From contig NZ_JH165054.1 in NCBI RefSeq assembly GCF_000227295.1, forward strand, positions 682,693 through 746,692: a stretch of DNA of 64,000 nucleotides, read 5' to 3'. This document shows, in pieces, positions 27,486 through 36,277 of this stretch (position 1 is its first letter; each line of letters starts with the position of its first letter). Source of the DNA: Cutibacterium avidum ATCC 25577. GTDB taxonomy: Bacteria; Actinomycetota; Actinomycetes; Propionibacteriales; Propionibacteriaceae. The notes under the pieces are model-generated. The model was not told where the DNA came from. It saw only the letters and a list, made by a program, of their open reading frames with translations, and did no database searches. A program made the position numbers and the translations under genes.

Positions 27486-29003
27486 GTGACCTCTCCCAGC
27501 TCACCCACAGACAGCCATGCGCCGGATCCATGCTGCGACGAGACACCGGAGGTCAGGTCGACAATCCACGACACCTGGCTGGATCATCCCATGGGTCGGC
27601 ACACGCTAGGGCGTCAGCTCGTCGTCCGAGTGCTCGCCATCATTAGTGCGTTGGCCGTCGTGCTGGGAGGGGTGACGATCTGGGGAACACATCGGATCCT
27701 CACGGATGGCCTTGACGAGCAGGTGATGGCGGCGGCCCACCGCGAGGAGGCGAACCCCATCGGATTGCCTGGCCCGACAGCCGGTGACGTGCTGGGAATC
27801 CAGGCGGGCACAATCTTCGCCGTCAAGGCCGATGGCGTCTGCCTCATGACGACCGTGACGGAAGGTGCCGTCCTCACCAAGTACTGCAACGCCGATGCCG
27901 GTGAACTGCTCGGCGTGCGTCAGGACAGCCGTCCCCACGACCTCAACGGGAACAATGGCACCGAATACCGCGCACTGGCGGAGACACGTGACAATGTCAC
28001 CTACGTCGTCGCCCTGCCGCGGACACGACTTCTCAACGCCATCGAGAGGTTGTTGGCCCTCGAGGTCACCATCACTCTCCTGGCATTGGCCGTGGGATTC
28101 TTCGCGACGCGAGCCGTCGTCACCAAGTCCCTGCGCCCCCTCAACCAATTGGCCTCGACGGCGACGGTGGTCTCCGAGATGGACCTCGGCAGCGGCGAGG
28201 TCGACCTGCCGATCCGAGTCGATCCAGCACTGACTGATCCTCGCAGCGAGGTGGGGCAGGTGGGTCATGCCCTCAACCACATGCTCAACAATGTCGAGGG
28301 CGCGTTGGAGTCTCGTCAGCAGTCCGAGGTCAAGGTGCGTCAGTTCGTCGCCGACGCCTCGCACGAGTTGCGCAATCCGTTGGCATCCATCCGTGGCTAT
28401 GCCGAACTGACGAGACGACGGCGCGGCGAAATGTGCCCCGAGAGCCAGTTCGCGATGGATCGCATCGAGTCCGAGGCGACGAGGATGAGTGCCCTCGTCG
28501 AGGACATGCTGCTGCTGGCTCGTCTGGACAATGACCAGAAACTTGAGCTGGCCCCCATCGACCTGGTCGAGGTCGTTCTCAACGCGGTCTCCGATGCCCA
28601 GGCAGCCGGGTCGGACCACATCTGGACCCTCGACGTACCCAACGAGGAAATCACGGTGATGGCTGATGCCGACCGACTCATGCAGGTCGTCGTCAATGTG
28701 CTGTCGAACGCCCGAAAGCACACACCCGCAGGAGTGACGGTGCACACCACCGTCACTGCCCGCGACGGGCAGGCCGTTGTCGCCATCGCCGACAACGGAC
28801 CGGGTATTCCGGAATCGGTGCGTCCCCTGATCTTTGAGCGATTCTCCCGGGCAGACGCGTCCCGCACTGCGTCGAAGGAGGGATCAACAGGATTGGGCAT
28901 GTCCATCGTCGCAGCCGTCATGGCTGCTCATCAGGGCACCGCCAAGGTGGATTCGACGAACAAGGGGACGACGGTCACCCTGACCCTGCCATTGGTCGCC
29001 TGA
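27486..29003 (+). CDS. Sensor histidine kinase (PhoR-like), partner of the PhoP-like regulator
   Basis: About 505 residues. First membrane segment near residues 45-65, an extracytoplasmic domain of about 120 residues, a second membrane segment (ITLLALAVGFFATRAVV), a HAMP domain, the dimerisation helix VADASHELRNPLASIRGYAEL with the phosphorylated His, and the ATPase domain with N box VVNVLSNARKHTP, DNGPGIP and GLGMSIV. Start is uncertain: GTG 27486 is chosen because GACAAT ends six bases before it and it clears the regulator stop; ATG at 27591 is also possible. Eleven bases separate it from the regulator. Confidence 0.88.
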   Translation: MTSPSSPTDSHAPDPCCDETPEVRSTIHDTWLDHPMGRHTLGRQLVVRVLAIISALAVVLGGVTIWGTHRILTDGLDEQVMAAAHREEANPIGLPGPTAGDVLGIQAGTIFAVKADGVCLMTTVTEGAVLTKYCNADAGELLGVRQDSRPHDLNGNNGTEYRALAETRDNVTYVVALPRTRLLNAIERLLALEVTITLLALAVGFFATRAVVTKSLRPLNQLASTATVVSEMDLGSGEVDLPIRVDPALTDPRSEVGQVGHALNHMLNNVEGALESRQQSEVKVRQFVADASHELRNPLASIRGYAELTRRRRGEMCPESQFAMDRIESEATRMSALVEDMLLLARLDNDQKLELAPIDLVEVVLNAVSDAQAAGSDHIWTLDVPNEEITVMADADRLMQVVVNVLSNARKHTPAGVTVHTTVTARDGQAVVAIADNGPGIPESVRPLIFERFSRADASRTASKEGSTGLGMSIVAAVMAAHQGTAKVDSTNKGTTVTLTLPLVA

Positions 29004-29055
29004 GGACGAGGCGTCCGGGTAGGGTGGATGCACTTGTTCCAGAGAAGGAGTTGGC

Positions 29056-29730
29056 ATGTCCCCTGCCCCGCTGTCTGCCACCAAGCTGGCCGGCATGATC
29101 GATCACACCCTGCTGACCCCGGAGGCCACTCACGACGACGTCGCCAAGCTGGTCGGCGAGGCCAAGGAGTACGGTACCTGGTCGGTGTGCGTGTCGCCGT
29201 CGATGCTGCCGCTGGACCTCGACATGGGTGACGTGAAGCTGGCTGCGGTGTGTGGGTTCCCGTCGGGCAAACACACCAGCGCGGTGAAGGCGGCCGAAGC
29301 CCATGACGTCATTGCCGCCGGCGCCGACGAGGTCGACATGGTCATCAACCTCGGCATGGTGAAGGAGGGACGTTGGGAGGACGTCACCGCTGACATCGCT
29401 GCCGTCAAGCAGGCTGTTCCGGATCCGAAGATCCTCAAGGTCATCATCGAGTCGGCCGTGCTGACCGATGACGAGATCGTTCGCGCGTGCAAGGCCGCCG
29501 AGGGGGCCGGAGCCGACTTCGTCAAGACCTCGACGGGATTCCACCCGAAGGGCGGTGCGAGTGTCGAAGCCGTTAAGCTCATGGCCGCCACCGTCGGTGG
29601 TCGCCTGGGGGTCAAAGCTTCGGGTGGCATCCGCGATTACGAGACGGCCTGCGCGATGGTCGAGGCCGGGGCAACCCGTCTCGGCGTCTCGTCGACCGCC
29701 AAGATCCTCGCCGGAGCCCCCAAGGAGTGA
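29056..29730 (+). CDS. deoC: Deoxyribose-phosphate aldolase
   Basis: 224-residue class I aldolase that splits 2-deoxyribose 5-phosphate into acetaldehyde and glyceraldehyde 3-phosphate during deoxynucleoside breakdown. [11 protein letters not shown] at the start, EVDMVINLG, and the Schiff-base lysine in [11 protein letters not shown] (about K157), with [10 protein letters not shown] near the end. ATG at 29056 with AAGGAG upstream. It follows the kinase gene after 52 bases with its own likely promoter (TAGGGT at about 29019). No other deo genes are adjacent; a nucleoside hydrolase lies far off at 48 kb. Confidence 0.96.
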   Translation: MSPAPLSATKLAGMIDHTLLTPEATHDDVAKLVGEAKEYGTWSVCVSPSMLPLDLDMGDVKLAAVCGFPSGKHTSAVKAAEAHDVIAAGADEVDMVINLGMVKEGRWEDVTADIAAVKQAVPDPKILKVIIESAVLTDDEIVRACKAAEGAGADFVKTSTGFHPKGGASVEAVKLMAATVGGRLGVKASGGIRDYETACAMVEAGATRLGVSSTAKILAGAPKE

Positions 29731-29953
29731 CGACGCTCGCGGCGTGTTCTCGCTGATGACCGGGACGGGTCGGTGAGATCCGGCCCCTGTCATGCCCGGG
29801 ACCGTGGAGACGCGGTGTGTCGGCGCTACGGAAGCTGCCAGTTGCGCCCGTTCACCACCCGACCACTCACGCGCTCCAACTGGGTTTCGAGAAGGAATGA
29901 CGTCGGGAGGAGCGAACGGTGGGAATAACCGCCGGCTTCCTTCTCGTCCGGAC

Positions 29954-30676
29954 TCAGACCGTCTGGGGATCCGGGCTCACCTGTGCAGCGGCCTGCGCAG
30001 CAGCCTCGCGACGCTTCCAGTTCAGCAACCAGGACACCTCGTTGCACAACAACTGACGTCGTGACGCCGAGTAGTACGACCTCGACGAGTGACCCAGCCC
30101 GTCGTAGACGACGTTGTTGCCCATCACCCAGCACATTGCGTGGAATTCCTCGCCCGTCTCGTGGAAGAGCAGCGGGGTCGCAAGCGGGTTGATGTCCAGG
30201 TCGGAGAAACGCTCGTCATAGACGACCACCTGCTCGACGCCGCGCAGGATGGGATGATCCGCAGCCTCGGGTACAGGTTCGAAGACGGCGTAGGAACGCT
30301 CCGGGTGCCCGCTGACCCCCAGCACCCACTTGCCCCCGAGAACGGACGGCCACAGGTCCCAGTCACAGAAGGTGTTGCAGGCGGTGTGCAGACCGAGGAT
30401 CGGCTTGCCAGCTTCGTGGTGCTCCAGAATCTTGTTGTGGGCGCGGGACCATTCGGGAATGTAGTCCCATTCCTCCTCCGGATCGCCGCCACCGGTGTTG
30501 ACGATGAGCAGATCCGCGTCAGCGAGGTGGTCCAGGGCCTCCGGCTCAGAGCGCCTCACCTCTACCTGGTGACCACGCTCGGTCAAGATCTGGGAGACGG
30601 CCTCGGAGGTCGCGTCGAAGTCGTGGATATCGTCGGCGTAACGCCCAGCCCCCGACAAAACGAGAATGTGTCCCAT
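29954..30676 (-). CDS. ThuA-like domain protein
   Basis: 240-residue protein of the ThuA family (class I glutamine amidotransferase-like fold). Starts ILVLSGAGRYADDIHDF, has ADLLIVNTGGGDP, a GLHTACNTFCDW segment where the amidotransferase nucleophile region lies, SGHPERS, and a C-terminal HAMCWVMGNNVVYDGLGHSS. ThuA proteins act on trehalose-derived or other keto-sugars in known cases. The neighbours are remnants of an MHS-type transporter and a 2-hydroxyacid dehydrogenase, suggesting the survivor of a former catabolic cluster. Confidence 0.8.
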   Translation of the reverse strand: MGHILVLSGAGRYADDIHDFDATSEAVSQILTERGHQVEVRRSEPEALDHLADADLLIVNTGGGDPEEEWDYIPEWSRAHNKILEHHEAGKPILGLHTACNTFCDWDLWPSVLGGKWVLGVSGHPERSYAVFEPVPEAADHPILRGVEQVVVYDERFSDLDINPLATPLLFHETGEEFHAMCWVMGNNVVYDGLGHSSRSYYSASRRQLLCNEVSWLLNWKRREAAAQAAAQVSPDPQTV

Positions 30677-30754
30677 CGGATTTCCTTCCTGATCCTGAGT
30701 AGACCCAAAGGATCACACTAGGAGACTAATCCGCCGAGGACGAACTCAGTGACG

Positions 30755-31069
30755 TCACAGCTTGTTTTCGAAATTGCCTCCAGACGCCAGTGCGGTCACG
30801 TTCTTGATGATGAGTTCGTCGGCACCCAGGGGACGTCCGCCGGCAGAGTGAGGTGTGATGATGACGTTCCAAACCCCCAGATGAGCACATTGGCGTCCAG
30901 CAGGGTCGTCATAGAGCCGCCCGGAGAGGGCCGGGACCGCCCAGGTGACGAGCACCTCAGCATCCAGATGCTCATCCGGAATCGCTGAGCTGGCGTCGTA
31001 CACCACCGCCTCGACCCCGCCAGGAAGGTGAGGATCCAAGATCATCGAATCGGGAAGAAGGACCTTCAT
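30755..31069 (-). pseudogene. D-isomer 2-hydroxyacid dehydrogenase remnant with core deleted
   Basis: Reads as a 104-residue frame: the N-terminal catalytic subdomain (MKVLLPDSMILDPHLPGG to VTWAVPALSGRL) is joined directly to the extreme C-terminus (WNVIITPHSAGGRPLGADELI). The whole NAD-binding domain, normally about 180-200 residues between these parts, is missing. PHSAGG corresponds to the His-containing C-terminal motif of the family. The ATG at 31067-31069 has no ribosome binding site. The frame is open but cannot encode a working enzyme. Confidence 0.8.
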
Positions 31070-31444
31070 GACGCCATCGCACCTTCCACGCTCAGCTCCC
31101 GCTCCGAAACCCTGCATGATGCGCAGGATGAGCAGCATGATCGGTGCCCAGATACCAATGGTGTAGTAGCTGAGGATGAGGCCAATTCAGAAGGTCGCGG
31201 TTCCCATCGGGAACAGCATGGCGATCATGACCCATTACGGCCCGTCTGATCGCCAAACCGGGCGAAGAAGACACTTCCAAGCGGACGGGCCTCGAAACCG
31301 ACGGCGCCGGTCGCCGTCGCGCCTGACCGAGATTTATAACGCGATGACCCGAATGCTTCCTCCCCTGCTCCCTGCCGGAATGACGGTGTCACGCATGGAA
31401 TCCGCGGGTTGACCGGGCTTACGCCTTCCTACGGTTCTGACCAT
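31070..31444 (-). pseudogene. MHS-type MFS transporter remnant
   Basis: Fragments of a metabolite:H+ symporter lie in different frames. GAVGFEARPLGSVFFARFGDQTGR (shown here in pieces: GFEARPLG, FFARFGDQTGR) matches the first cytoplasmic loop signature of the family. After a frame shift come WVMIAMLFPMGTATF, an in-frame TGA, IGLILSYYTIGIWAPI and LLILRIMQGFGAGAE. The remaining two thirds of the transporter are absent, and the dehydrogenase remnant begins directly. A possible original start is at 31444. Clearly decayed. Confidence 0.7.
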
Positions 31445-31478
31445 GACAAAAGACCCCTGCGGATTGCTCGCGGGGGTC
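31445..31478 (-). terminator. Terminator of the FHA protein gene
   Basis: GACCCC-t-GCG (31452-31461) pairs with CGC-g-GGGGTC (31469-31478) around a seven-base loop. On the minus strand a TTTTGTC tract follows. It lies 23 bases after the FHA gene stop. Confidence 0.8.
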
Positions 31479-31500
31479 CTGATGGCTAGTGGCTCATTTG

Positions 31501-32967
31501 TCAGCCTTGATAGGCCTCAATGGTGATGACGACGCCGTCGCCCAGATCGACGGCATCACCGATGGCCAGGTCGATCGTCTCACCACTTTCCAATCGCAAC
31601 GGATCCTGGCCGATGCGGCGAACGACGGTGCCGTTCGTGGAATGCATGTCAGTGACCTCGATCCCCCACTGCCCCAAAGCGAACTTCACGTGAGTACGAC
31701 TGATGTCCTGACCAGGAGACGGAACACGCATGATCTCCTCGCCATTCTCGGCCCGCGGGGCACGCCCGACGAGAACTGCACCCTTGAGGTGGGTGGCCTC
31801 TCCAGTCGTCGAAACCAGGGTGGCCGCCGCGGAATCTGACGGCGAGGACACTCCACGGATCGTCGAGGTCGACGCGACGCGCCAGTCTCCGTCGTACCGA
31901 GGGTCGCTCTGAGACTGCTCGGGAGGCACGGGCTGTTCCGACTGCTCTGTCTGCTGAGGCTGCTGGGGTACTGCCCCCGGAGCAAGTGCGGAGACGACGC
32001 CCTCCGGCTCGGGCTGCACTCCCACCGGCTGAGTACCGGTGTGTACCTCGTCATCGCCTCCCAGGCCGTCGTCCTGAGCGCGGACTGGCGCAATGTCCTC
32101 ACGAGCGACCGCGGTCTCGACGGATTCCGGCTCGGCAGCTCGGGCCGGGACGGGGCTCACGGGCTCCTCGACGTCAGGGGCCACCTCGTCACCACCACTC
32201 ACCACGTCCTCGTCAGGCACGACAGGCTCAGCCGGAATCGGAACTCCGGTCAGTGCGGACTCAGCAACCGGCTCCGGCGCGGCAACCGAGTCGGGAACCT
32301 CGCCTGGCGCCGGAACCTCGACGAATCCGGGAGCATCCTCGTCGTCTGGCTGCCACTCCTGACCGGTGAGCTCGCGAGCTTCCTCGGTGGCCTCCGAATC
32401 GTCGACCCCCTGCTCCTCAGGCTCCGGGGTCCACGGTTTGAGGGCGTCGTCGGAACTCGCCAACACCCGCGGACGGTGAACTTCGCCGCCCTCCCGAACG
32501 ACGAAAGGCTCAACCTTGCCGGTCGCGTCGATGATGATCTTGCTCGCCTGGGCAACCCCCAGCAGCAACGGCATGGACAGCCTCTGCTCGGCCTCTTCCA
32601 TCTCGACGACGACGGTCGATGGGTCGAGCTTCTTCTCGCTCCACGTCAGCAGACCGTCGCCATGGTTGACGACCTCACCGGTGGAGGCATCCTTGACGAC
32701 AACCTGACCGCGGGCCATGGAGTACATCTCGCCGTCGACCCAGAAGAACAAGCCCAGGCTCGGCATCTTCGCCAGCCCGATGATCGACAACGTCTCCACG
32801 AGCGACTGGGGATCATCGGCCTCAGCCACCTGCCGCCAGATGGACGACACCAATCCGGAATGGCGCGGCGCAGCCGGCTGCATGATGACGAGGCTGCTCG
32901 GCCCGGCCAGCACCACCCAGGAACCAGGGGTGTAGGTGGCACGCCAAGCACCGAAAGTCTGGGACAT
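31501..32967 (-). CDS. FHA-domain protein with long acidic Pro/Glu-rich linker
   Basis: 488 residues. A folded N-terminal part (about residues 1-185) begins MSQTFGAWRATYTPGSW; a low-complexity Glu/Pro/Val/Ala-rich region (about 190-385) follows; the C-terminal forkhead-associated domain (about 395-488) shows LVGRAPR, SRTHVKF and HSTNGTVV, the phosphothreonine-binding signature. Probably a Ser/Thr-kinase signalling or secretion-related adaptor; no kinase gene is nearby. ATG at 32965-32967 is chosen for its GGAGGATCA site; a longer frame to 33084 reads through intergenic DNA. Confidence 0.82.
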   Translation of the reverse strand: MSQTFGAWRATYTPGSWVVLAGPSSLVIMQPAAPRHSGLVSSIWRQVAEADDPQSLVETLSIIGLAKMPSLGLFFWVDGEMYSMARGQVVVKDASTGEVVNHGDGLLTWSEKKLDPSTVVVEMEEAEQRLSMPLLLGVAQASKIIIDATGKVEPFVVREGGEVHRPRVLASSDDALKPWTPEPEEQGVDDSEATEEARELTGQEWQPDDEDAPGFVEVPAPGEVPDSVAAPEPVAESALTGVPIPAEPVVPDEDVVSGGDEVAPDVEEPVSPVPARAAEPESVETAVAREDIAPVRAQDDGLGGDDEVHTGTQPVGVQPEPEGVVSALAPGAVPQQPQQTEQSEQPVPPEQSQSDPRYDGDWRVASTSTIRGVSSPSDSAAATLVSTTGEATHLKGAVLVGRAPRAENGEEIMRVPSPGQDISRTHVKFALGQWGIEVTDMHSTNGTVVRRIGQDPLRLESGETIDLAIGDAVDLGDGVVITIEAYQG

Positions 32968-33084
32968 TGATCCTCCAGAGGTCGAGGCACGATTGTGGCC
33001 ATTATTCCGCGGACATGGAGTTGAAGTCGACAAAACTCCCCGATCGCACACGGATTGAGGAGTATGCAATGACATATTGGACAT

Positions 33085-33120
33085 ATTGCGGCCCCTCCAC
33101 CGCGGTGGAGGGGCCGCAAT
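33085..33120 (-). terminator. 36-bp perfect palindrome after ppdK
   Basis: ATTGCGGCCCCTCCACCG (33085-33102) is followed at once by its exact reverse complement (33103-33120), giving an 18-bp stem that would fold with a minimal loop. It is 33 bases after the ppdK stop, between ppdK and the FHA gene. Most likely the ppdK terminator. Confidence 0.82.
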
Positions 33121-33152
33121 TTCACATCAGTGACGTGATGTAGCCCTCAGAC

Positions 33153-35804
33153 TCACTTCTCCTTCTGGGAGATGACGGCCTGGGCCGCGGCGAACCGAGC
33201 GATCGGCACACGGAACGGCGAGCAGGACACGTAGTCGAGCCCGGTCTTGTTGAAGAAGTGGATCGAGTCAGGATCACCACCGTGCTCACCACAGACACCC
33301 ACGTTCAACTGCGGGTTGGTCTTGCGACCCTTCTCGACAGCCCCGGCGACGAGCTGGCCGACACCCTCCTGGTCGATCGAGGCGAACGGGTTGTCCTTGA
33401 GGACCTTGGTACGCAGGTACTCGGTGAGGAAGCCGTTCTCGGCATCGTCACGGGAGATGCCCAGGGTGGTCTGGGTCAGGTCGTTGGTGCCGAAGCTGAA
33501 GAAATCGGCAACCTCGGCGATCTTGTCGGCGACCAGCGCGGCACGCGGCAGCTCGATCATGGTGCCGATCTTGACGTCGACCTTGGTGCCGGCGGCCTCG
33601 AACTCCTCGTCAATGGCCTGCTGGACGATGCGGCGATGGGTCTCGAGCTCGATCGGGGTGAAGACCAGCGGGATCATGATGTTGATCTGGACGGTTTCCC
33701 CCTCCTTCTTGAGCACCGCCAGGACGGCGCGGATGATGGCGCGAGCCTGCATGTCGGGAATCTCCGGATACAGCATGCCGAGGCGGCAGCCACGGGTACC
33801 GAGCATCGGGTTCTGCTCGTGCAGCTTCTTGACCTGGGCGAGCAGACGACGCTCCTTGTCGAGCTCGTTCGGATCAGCGCCCTGATCCTCCAGCTTCTGG
33901 ACCTTGAGGGACTGCTCGACGAGGTTCGGCAGGAATTCGTGAAGCGGCGGATCGAGGAGACGGACGGTGACGGGCAGGCCCTTCATCGCCGTGAAGATGC
34001 CCTCGAAGTCATCCTGCTGCATCGGCAGGATCTTGTCGACGGCAGCCTGGCGCTCCTCCGGGGTGTCCGCGGTGATCATCTCGTGCATGGCAGGCAGACG
34101 ATCGGCACCGAAGAACATGTGCTCGGTACGACACAGGCCGATGCCCTCAGCACCCAGCTCACGAGCCTTGGCTGCGTCGGTGGCGTTGTCGGCGTTGGCC
34201 TCGACGCCGAGATGACGGATTTCGTCGGCCCAGGAGAGGACCTCCTCGAAGTCGGCGTTGATCTGCGGCGGGATGAGCGGCAGGCCCGCAGCGAAGACCT
34301 CACCGGTCGAGCCGTCGAGGGTGATCATGTCGCCCTCGTGGATGACGGTGTCACCGATCGTCAGGGTGGCGGCCTTGGCATCGATCTTGATGCCGCGAGC
34401 ACCAGCGACACAGGGCTTGCCCATGCCACGGGCGACCACGGCTGCGTGGGAGGTCATGCCACCGTGGGCGGTCAGGACGCCCTGGCTCACGATGACACCG
34501 TGGATGTCATCAGGGGTGGTCTCGAAGCGGATGAGGACGACCTTCTCGCCCTTGGCGCCACGCTCGGCAGCGACGTCGGCGTCGAAGACGGCCTCACCAA
34601 CGGCGGCACCCGGGGAGGCAGGCAGGCCCTCGGCGACCGGCTGCTCGGTGTGGTTCGGGTCGATGGCCTCGTGCAGCAGCTGATCGAGCTGAGCGGGCTC
34701 GATCCGCATGAGGGCCTCTTCCTTGGTGATGACGCCCTCGGCGACGAGGTCGCGGGCCACCTTGAGAGCAGCAGCGGCGGTGCGCTTGCCGTTACGGGTC
34801 TGCAGCAGGTACAGCTTGCCGTTCTCGACGGTGAACTCCATGTCCTGCATGTCGCGGTAGTGCGACTCCATCTTCTTCATGGTGTCGATGAGGTCGCGGT
34901 ATGCCTCCGGCAGCACTTCCTCCATCTCGGCGAGGGAGCGCGGGGTGCGAATGCCGGCGACGACGTCCTCGCCCTGAGCGTTGACGAGGAACTCACCGTA
35001 GAGCTCCTTGGCGCCGGTGGCGGGGTTACGGGTGAAGCAGACACCGGTGGCGGAGGTGTCACCACGGTTGCCGAACACCATCTGCATGACGTTGACGGCG
35101 GTGCCGAGGTCATCCGGAATCTTGTTGGCCTTGCGGTAGACGAAGGCGCGCGGGTTGAGCCAGGAACGGAAGACGGCGTCGACGGCGCGCATCAGCTGCT
35201 CGCGCGGATCCGTCGTCCAGTTGCCTCCGAGCTGTTCGTTGGACAGCTTCTTGAAGGTGTCGACCAGGCCCTTGAGGTCATCAGCAGTCAGATCCGTGTC
35301 GGACTCGACGCCCCTCTCCTCCTTGAGAGCGGTCAGGGCATCCTCGTAGACGTGGGCGTCGATGCCCTCGACGACCTCGCCATACATCTGGATGAAGCGG
35401 CGGTAGCAGTCCCAGGCAAAGCGCTCGTTGCCGGCCTCCTTGGCGACGGCCTCGACGGTGTCATCGGAAATACCGAGGTTGAGGATGGTGTCCATCATGC
35501 CGGGCATCGAGATGACGGCGCCGGAGCGAACCGAGACCAGGAGGGGCTTGTCCACGTCGCCCAGGCCACGACCGGTGCGCTCCTCCAAACGCTTAAGTCC
35601 GTCCCACACCTGGGAGTCGAGGCCCTCCGGCCACTCTCCCTTCCTCGTCATGGTGTCCACGCAGGCTTCAGTGGTGACGGTGAATCCGTCGGGCACCGGG
35701 ACGCCGAGACGCGTCATCTCGGCAACTCCTGCGCCCTTGCCGCCGAGCAGCGGCTTCATCTCCGCGCTGCCCTCGGACAAGTCATACACGTAACGGTCAG
35801 TCAT
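33153..35804 (-). CDS. ppdK: Pyruvate, phosphate dikinase
   Basis: 883-residue enzyme interconverting pyruvate + ATP + Pi with phosphoenolpyruvate + AMP + PPi. The ATP-grasp domain starts with GGKGAGVAEM; the swivelling phosphohistidine domain has GGMTSHAAVVARGMGKPCV with catalytic H453; the PEP-binding TIM barrel carries GLCRTEHMFF, RGCRLGMLYPEI and GVCGEHGGDP. Full length for the family. ATG at 35802-35804 with AAGGAG upstream. Its regulator (PDRP) lies 473 bases upstream on the same strand. In propionibacteria it links pyruvate and PEP pools. Confidence 0.97.
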   Translation of the reverse strand: MTDRYVYDLSEGSAEMKPLLGGKGAGVAEMTRLGVPVPDGFTVTTEACVDTMTRKGEWPEGLDSQVWDGLKRLEERTGRGLGDVDKPLLVSVRSGAVISMPGMMDTILNLGISDDTVEAVAKEAGNERFAWDCYRRFIQMYGEVVEGIDAHVYEDALTALKEERGVESDTDLTADDLKGLVDTFKKLSNEQLGGNWTTDPREQLMRAVDAVFRSWLNPRAFVYRKANKIPDDLGTAVNVMQMVFGNRGDTSATGVCFTRNPATGAKELYGEFLVNAQGEDVVAGIRTPRSLAEMEEVLPEAYRDLIDTMKKMESHYRDMQDMEFTVENGKLYLLQTRNGKRTAAAALKVARDLVAEGVITKEEALMRIEPAQLDQLLHEAIDPNHTEQPVAEGLPASPGAAVGEAVFDADVAAERGAKGEKVVLIRFETTPDDIHGVIVSQGVLTAHGGMTSHAAVVARGMGKPCVAGARGIKIDAKAATLTIGDTVIHEGDMITLDGSTGEVFAAGLPLIPPQINADFEEVLSWADEIRHLGVEANADNATDAAKARELGAEGIGLCRTEHMFFGADRLPAMHEMITADTPEERQAAVDKILPMQQDDFEGIFTAMKGLPVTVRLLDPPLHEFLPNLVEQSLKVQKLEDQGADPNELDKERRLLAQVKKLHEQNPMLGTRGCRLGMLYPEIPDMQARAIIRAVLAVLKKEGETVQINIMIPLVFTPIELETHRRIVQQAIDEEFEAAGTKVDVKIGTMIELPRAALVADKIAEVADFFSFGTNDLTQTTLGISRDDAENGFLTEYLRTKVLKDNPFASIDQEGVGQLVAGAVEKGRKTNPQLNVGVCGEHGGDPDSIHFFNKTGLDYVSCSPFRVPIARFAAAQAVISQKEK

Positions 35805-35984
35805 GACTGATCTCCTTCGATCTGTGTCAGCCTGTTCATCGATTCACGGCGTTCGGACCCGTGCGACTGCGCAATGAGCCCGAGGCCCAGCCCCACCATA
35901 GGGCCGGATGTCATCATTCTCTCACGCTCGCGTCCCATTTTCACGAGTAGGAGCAACCAAGGATGACGAAGTAACTCATGTCTC

Positions 35985-36277
35985 GTCCGGGTTCGCCGGA
36001 GCGGGGCGTGACATATCGCTCACCTTTGCCGCAGATGCCTCCCGGCTGTTTTCCTCGAGCCGCGGATTCTGGTACCCGGCCAGCGACACGATGCCTCCCA
36101 CGACCGACAAGACCACCATCTAAGACAGACCACCATCTAAGACAGACAAGGGGCAACGCCATCCATACCAGTGGAACCGCCACTGTCAGCACCCACTGCT
36201 CCGCCGAAGACTGGTGATCAATGACGTGACCTGGGAGCAGACCAAAACCGCTGGCCGTCCCGATCATCCTCGGGTGA
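35985..36277 (-). pseudogene. Possible membrane-protein C-terminal remnant with tandem duplication
   Basis: The 473-base gap between ppdK and its regulator holds no intact gene. On the minus strand two hydrophobic pieces in different frames can be read: QSSAEQWVLTVAVPLVWMALP (about 36150-36215) and VVLSVVGGIVSLAGYQNPRLEE with a polar tail ending at TGA (about 35985-36125). A 17-bp tandem duplication (36111-36144) lies at the frame break. This looks like the decayed end of a transporter-like membrane protein, but no family is recognised. Confidence 0.3.
36111..36144. repeat. 17-bp tandem duplication
   Basis: GACCACCATCTAAGACA occurs twice head to tail (36111-36127 and 36128-36144), followed by GACAAGG. 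It shifts the reading frame of the adjoining hydrophobic fragments. Confidence 0.9.

Noticed and set aside
29731-29953. Short open frames after deoC
   Set aside because: No ribosome binding site, no recognisable protein features, and frames run into flanking genes.
33258-35810. 850-codon open frame on the plus strand opposite ppdK
   Set aside because: High-GC shadow: third-position bias of ppdK leaves the complementary frame open. The encoded protein is low-complexity and has no motif, while ppdK is complete and certain.
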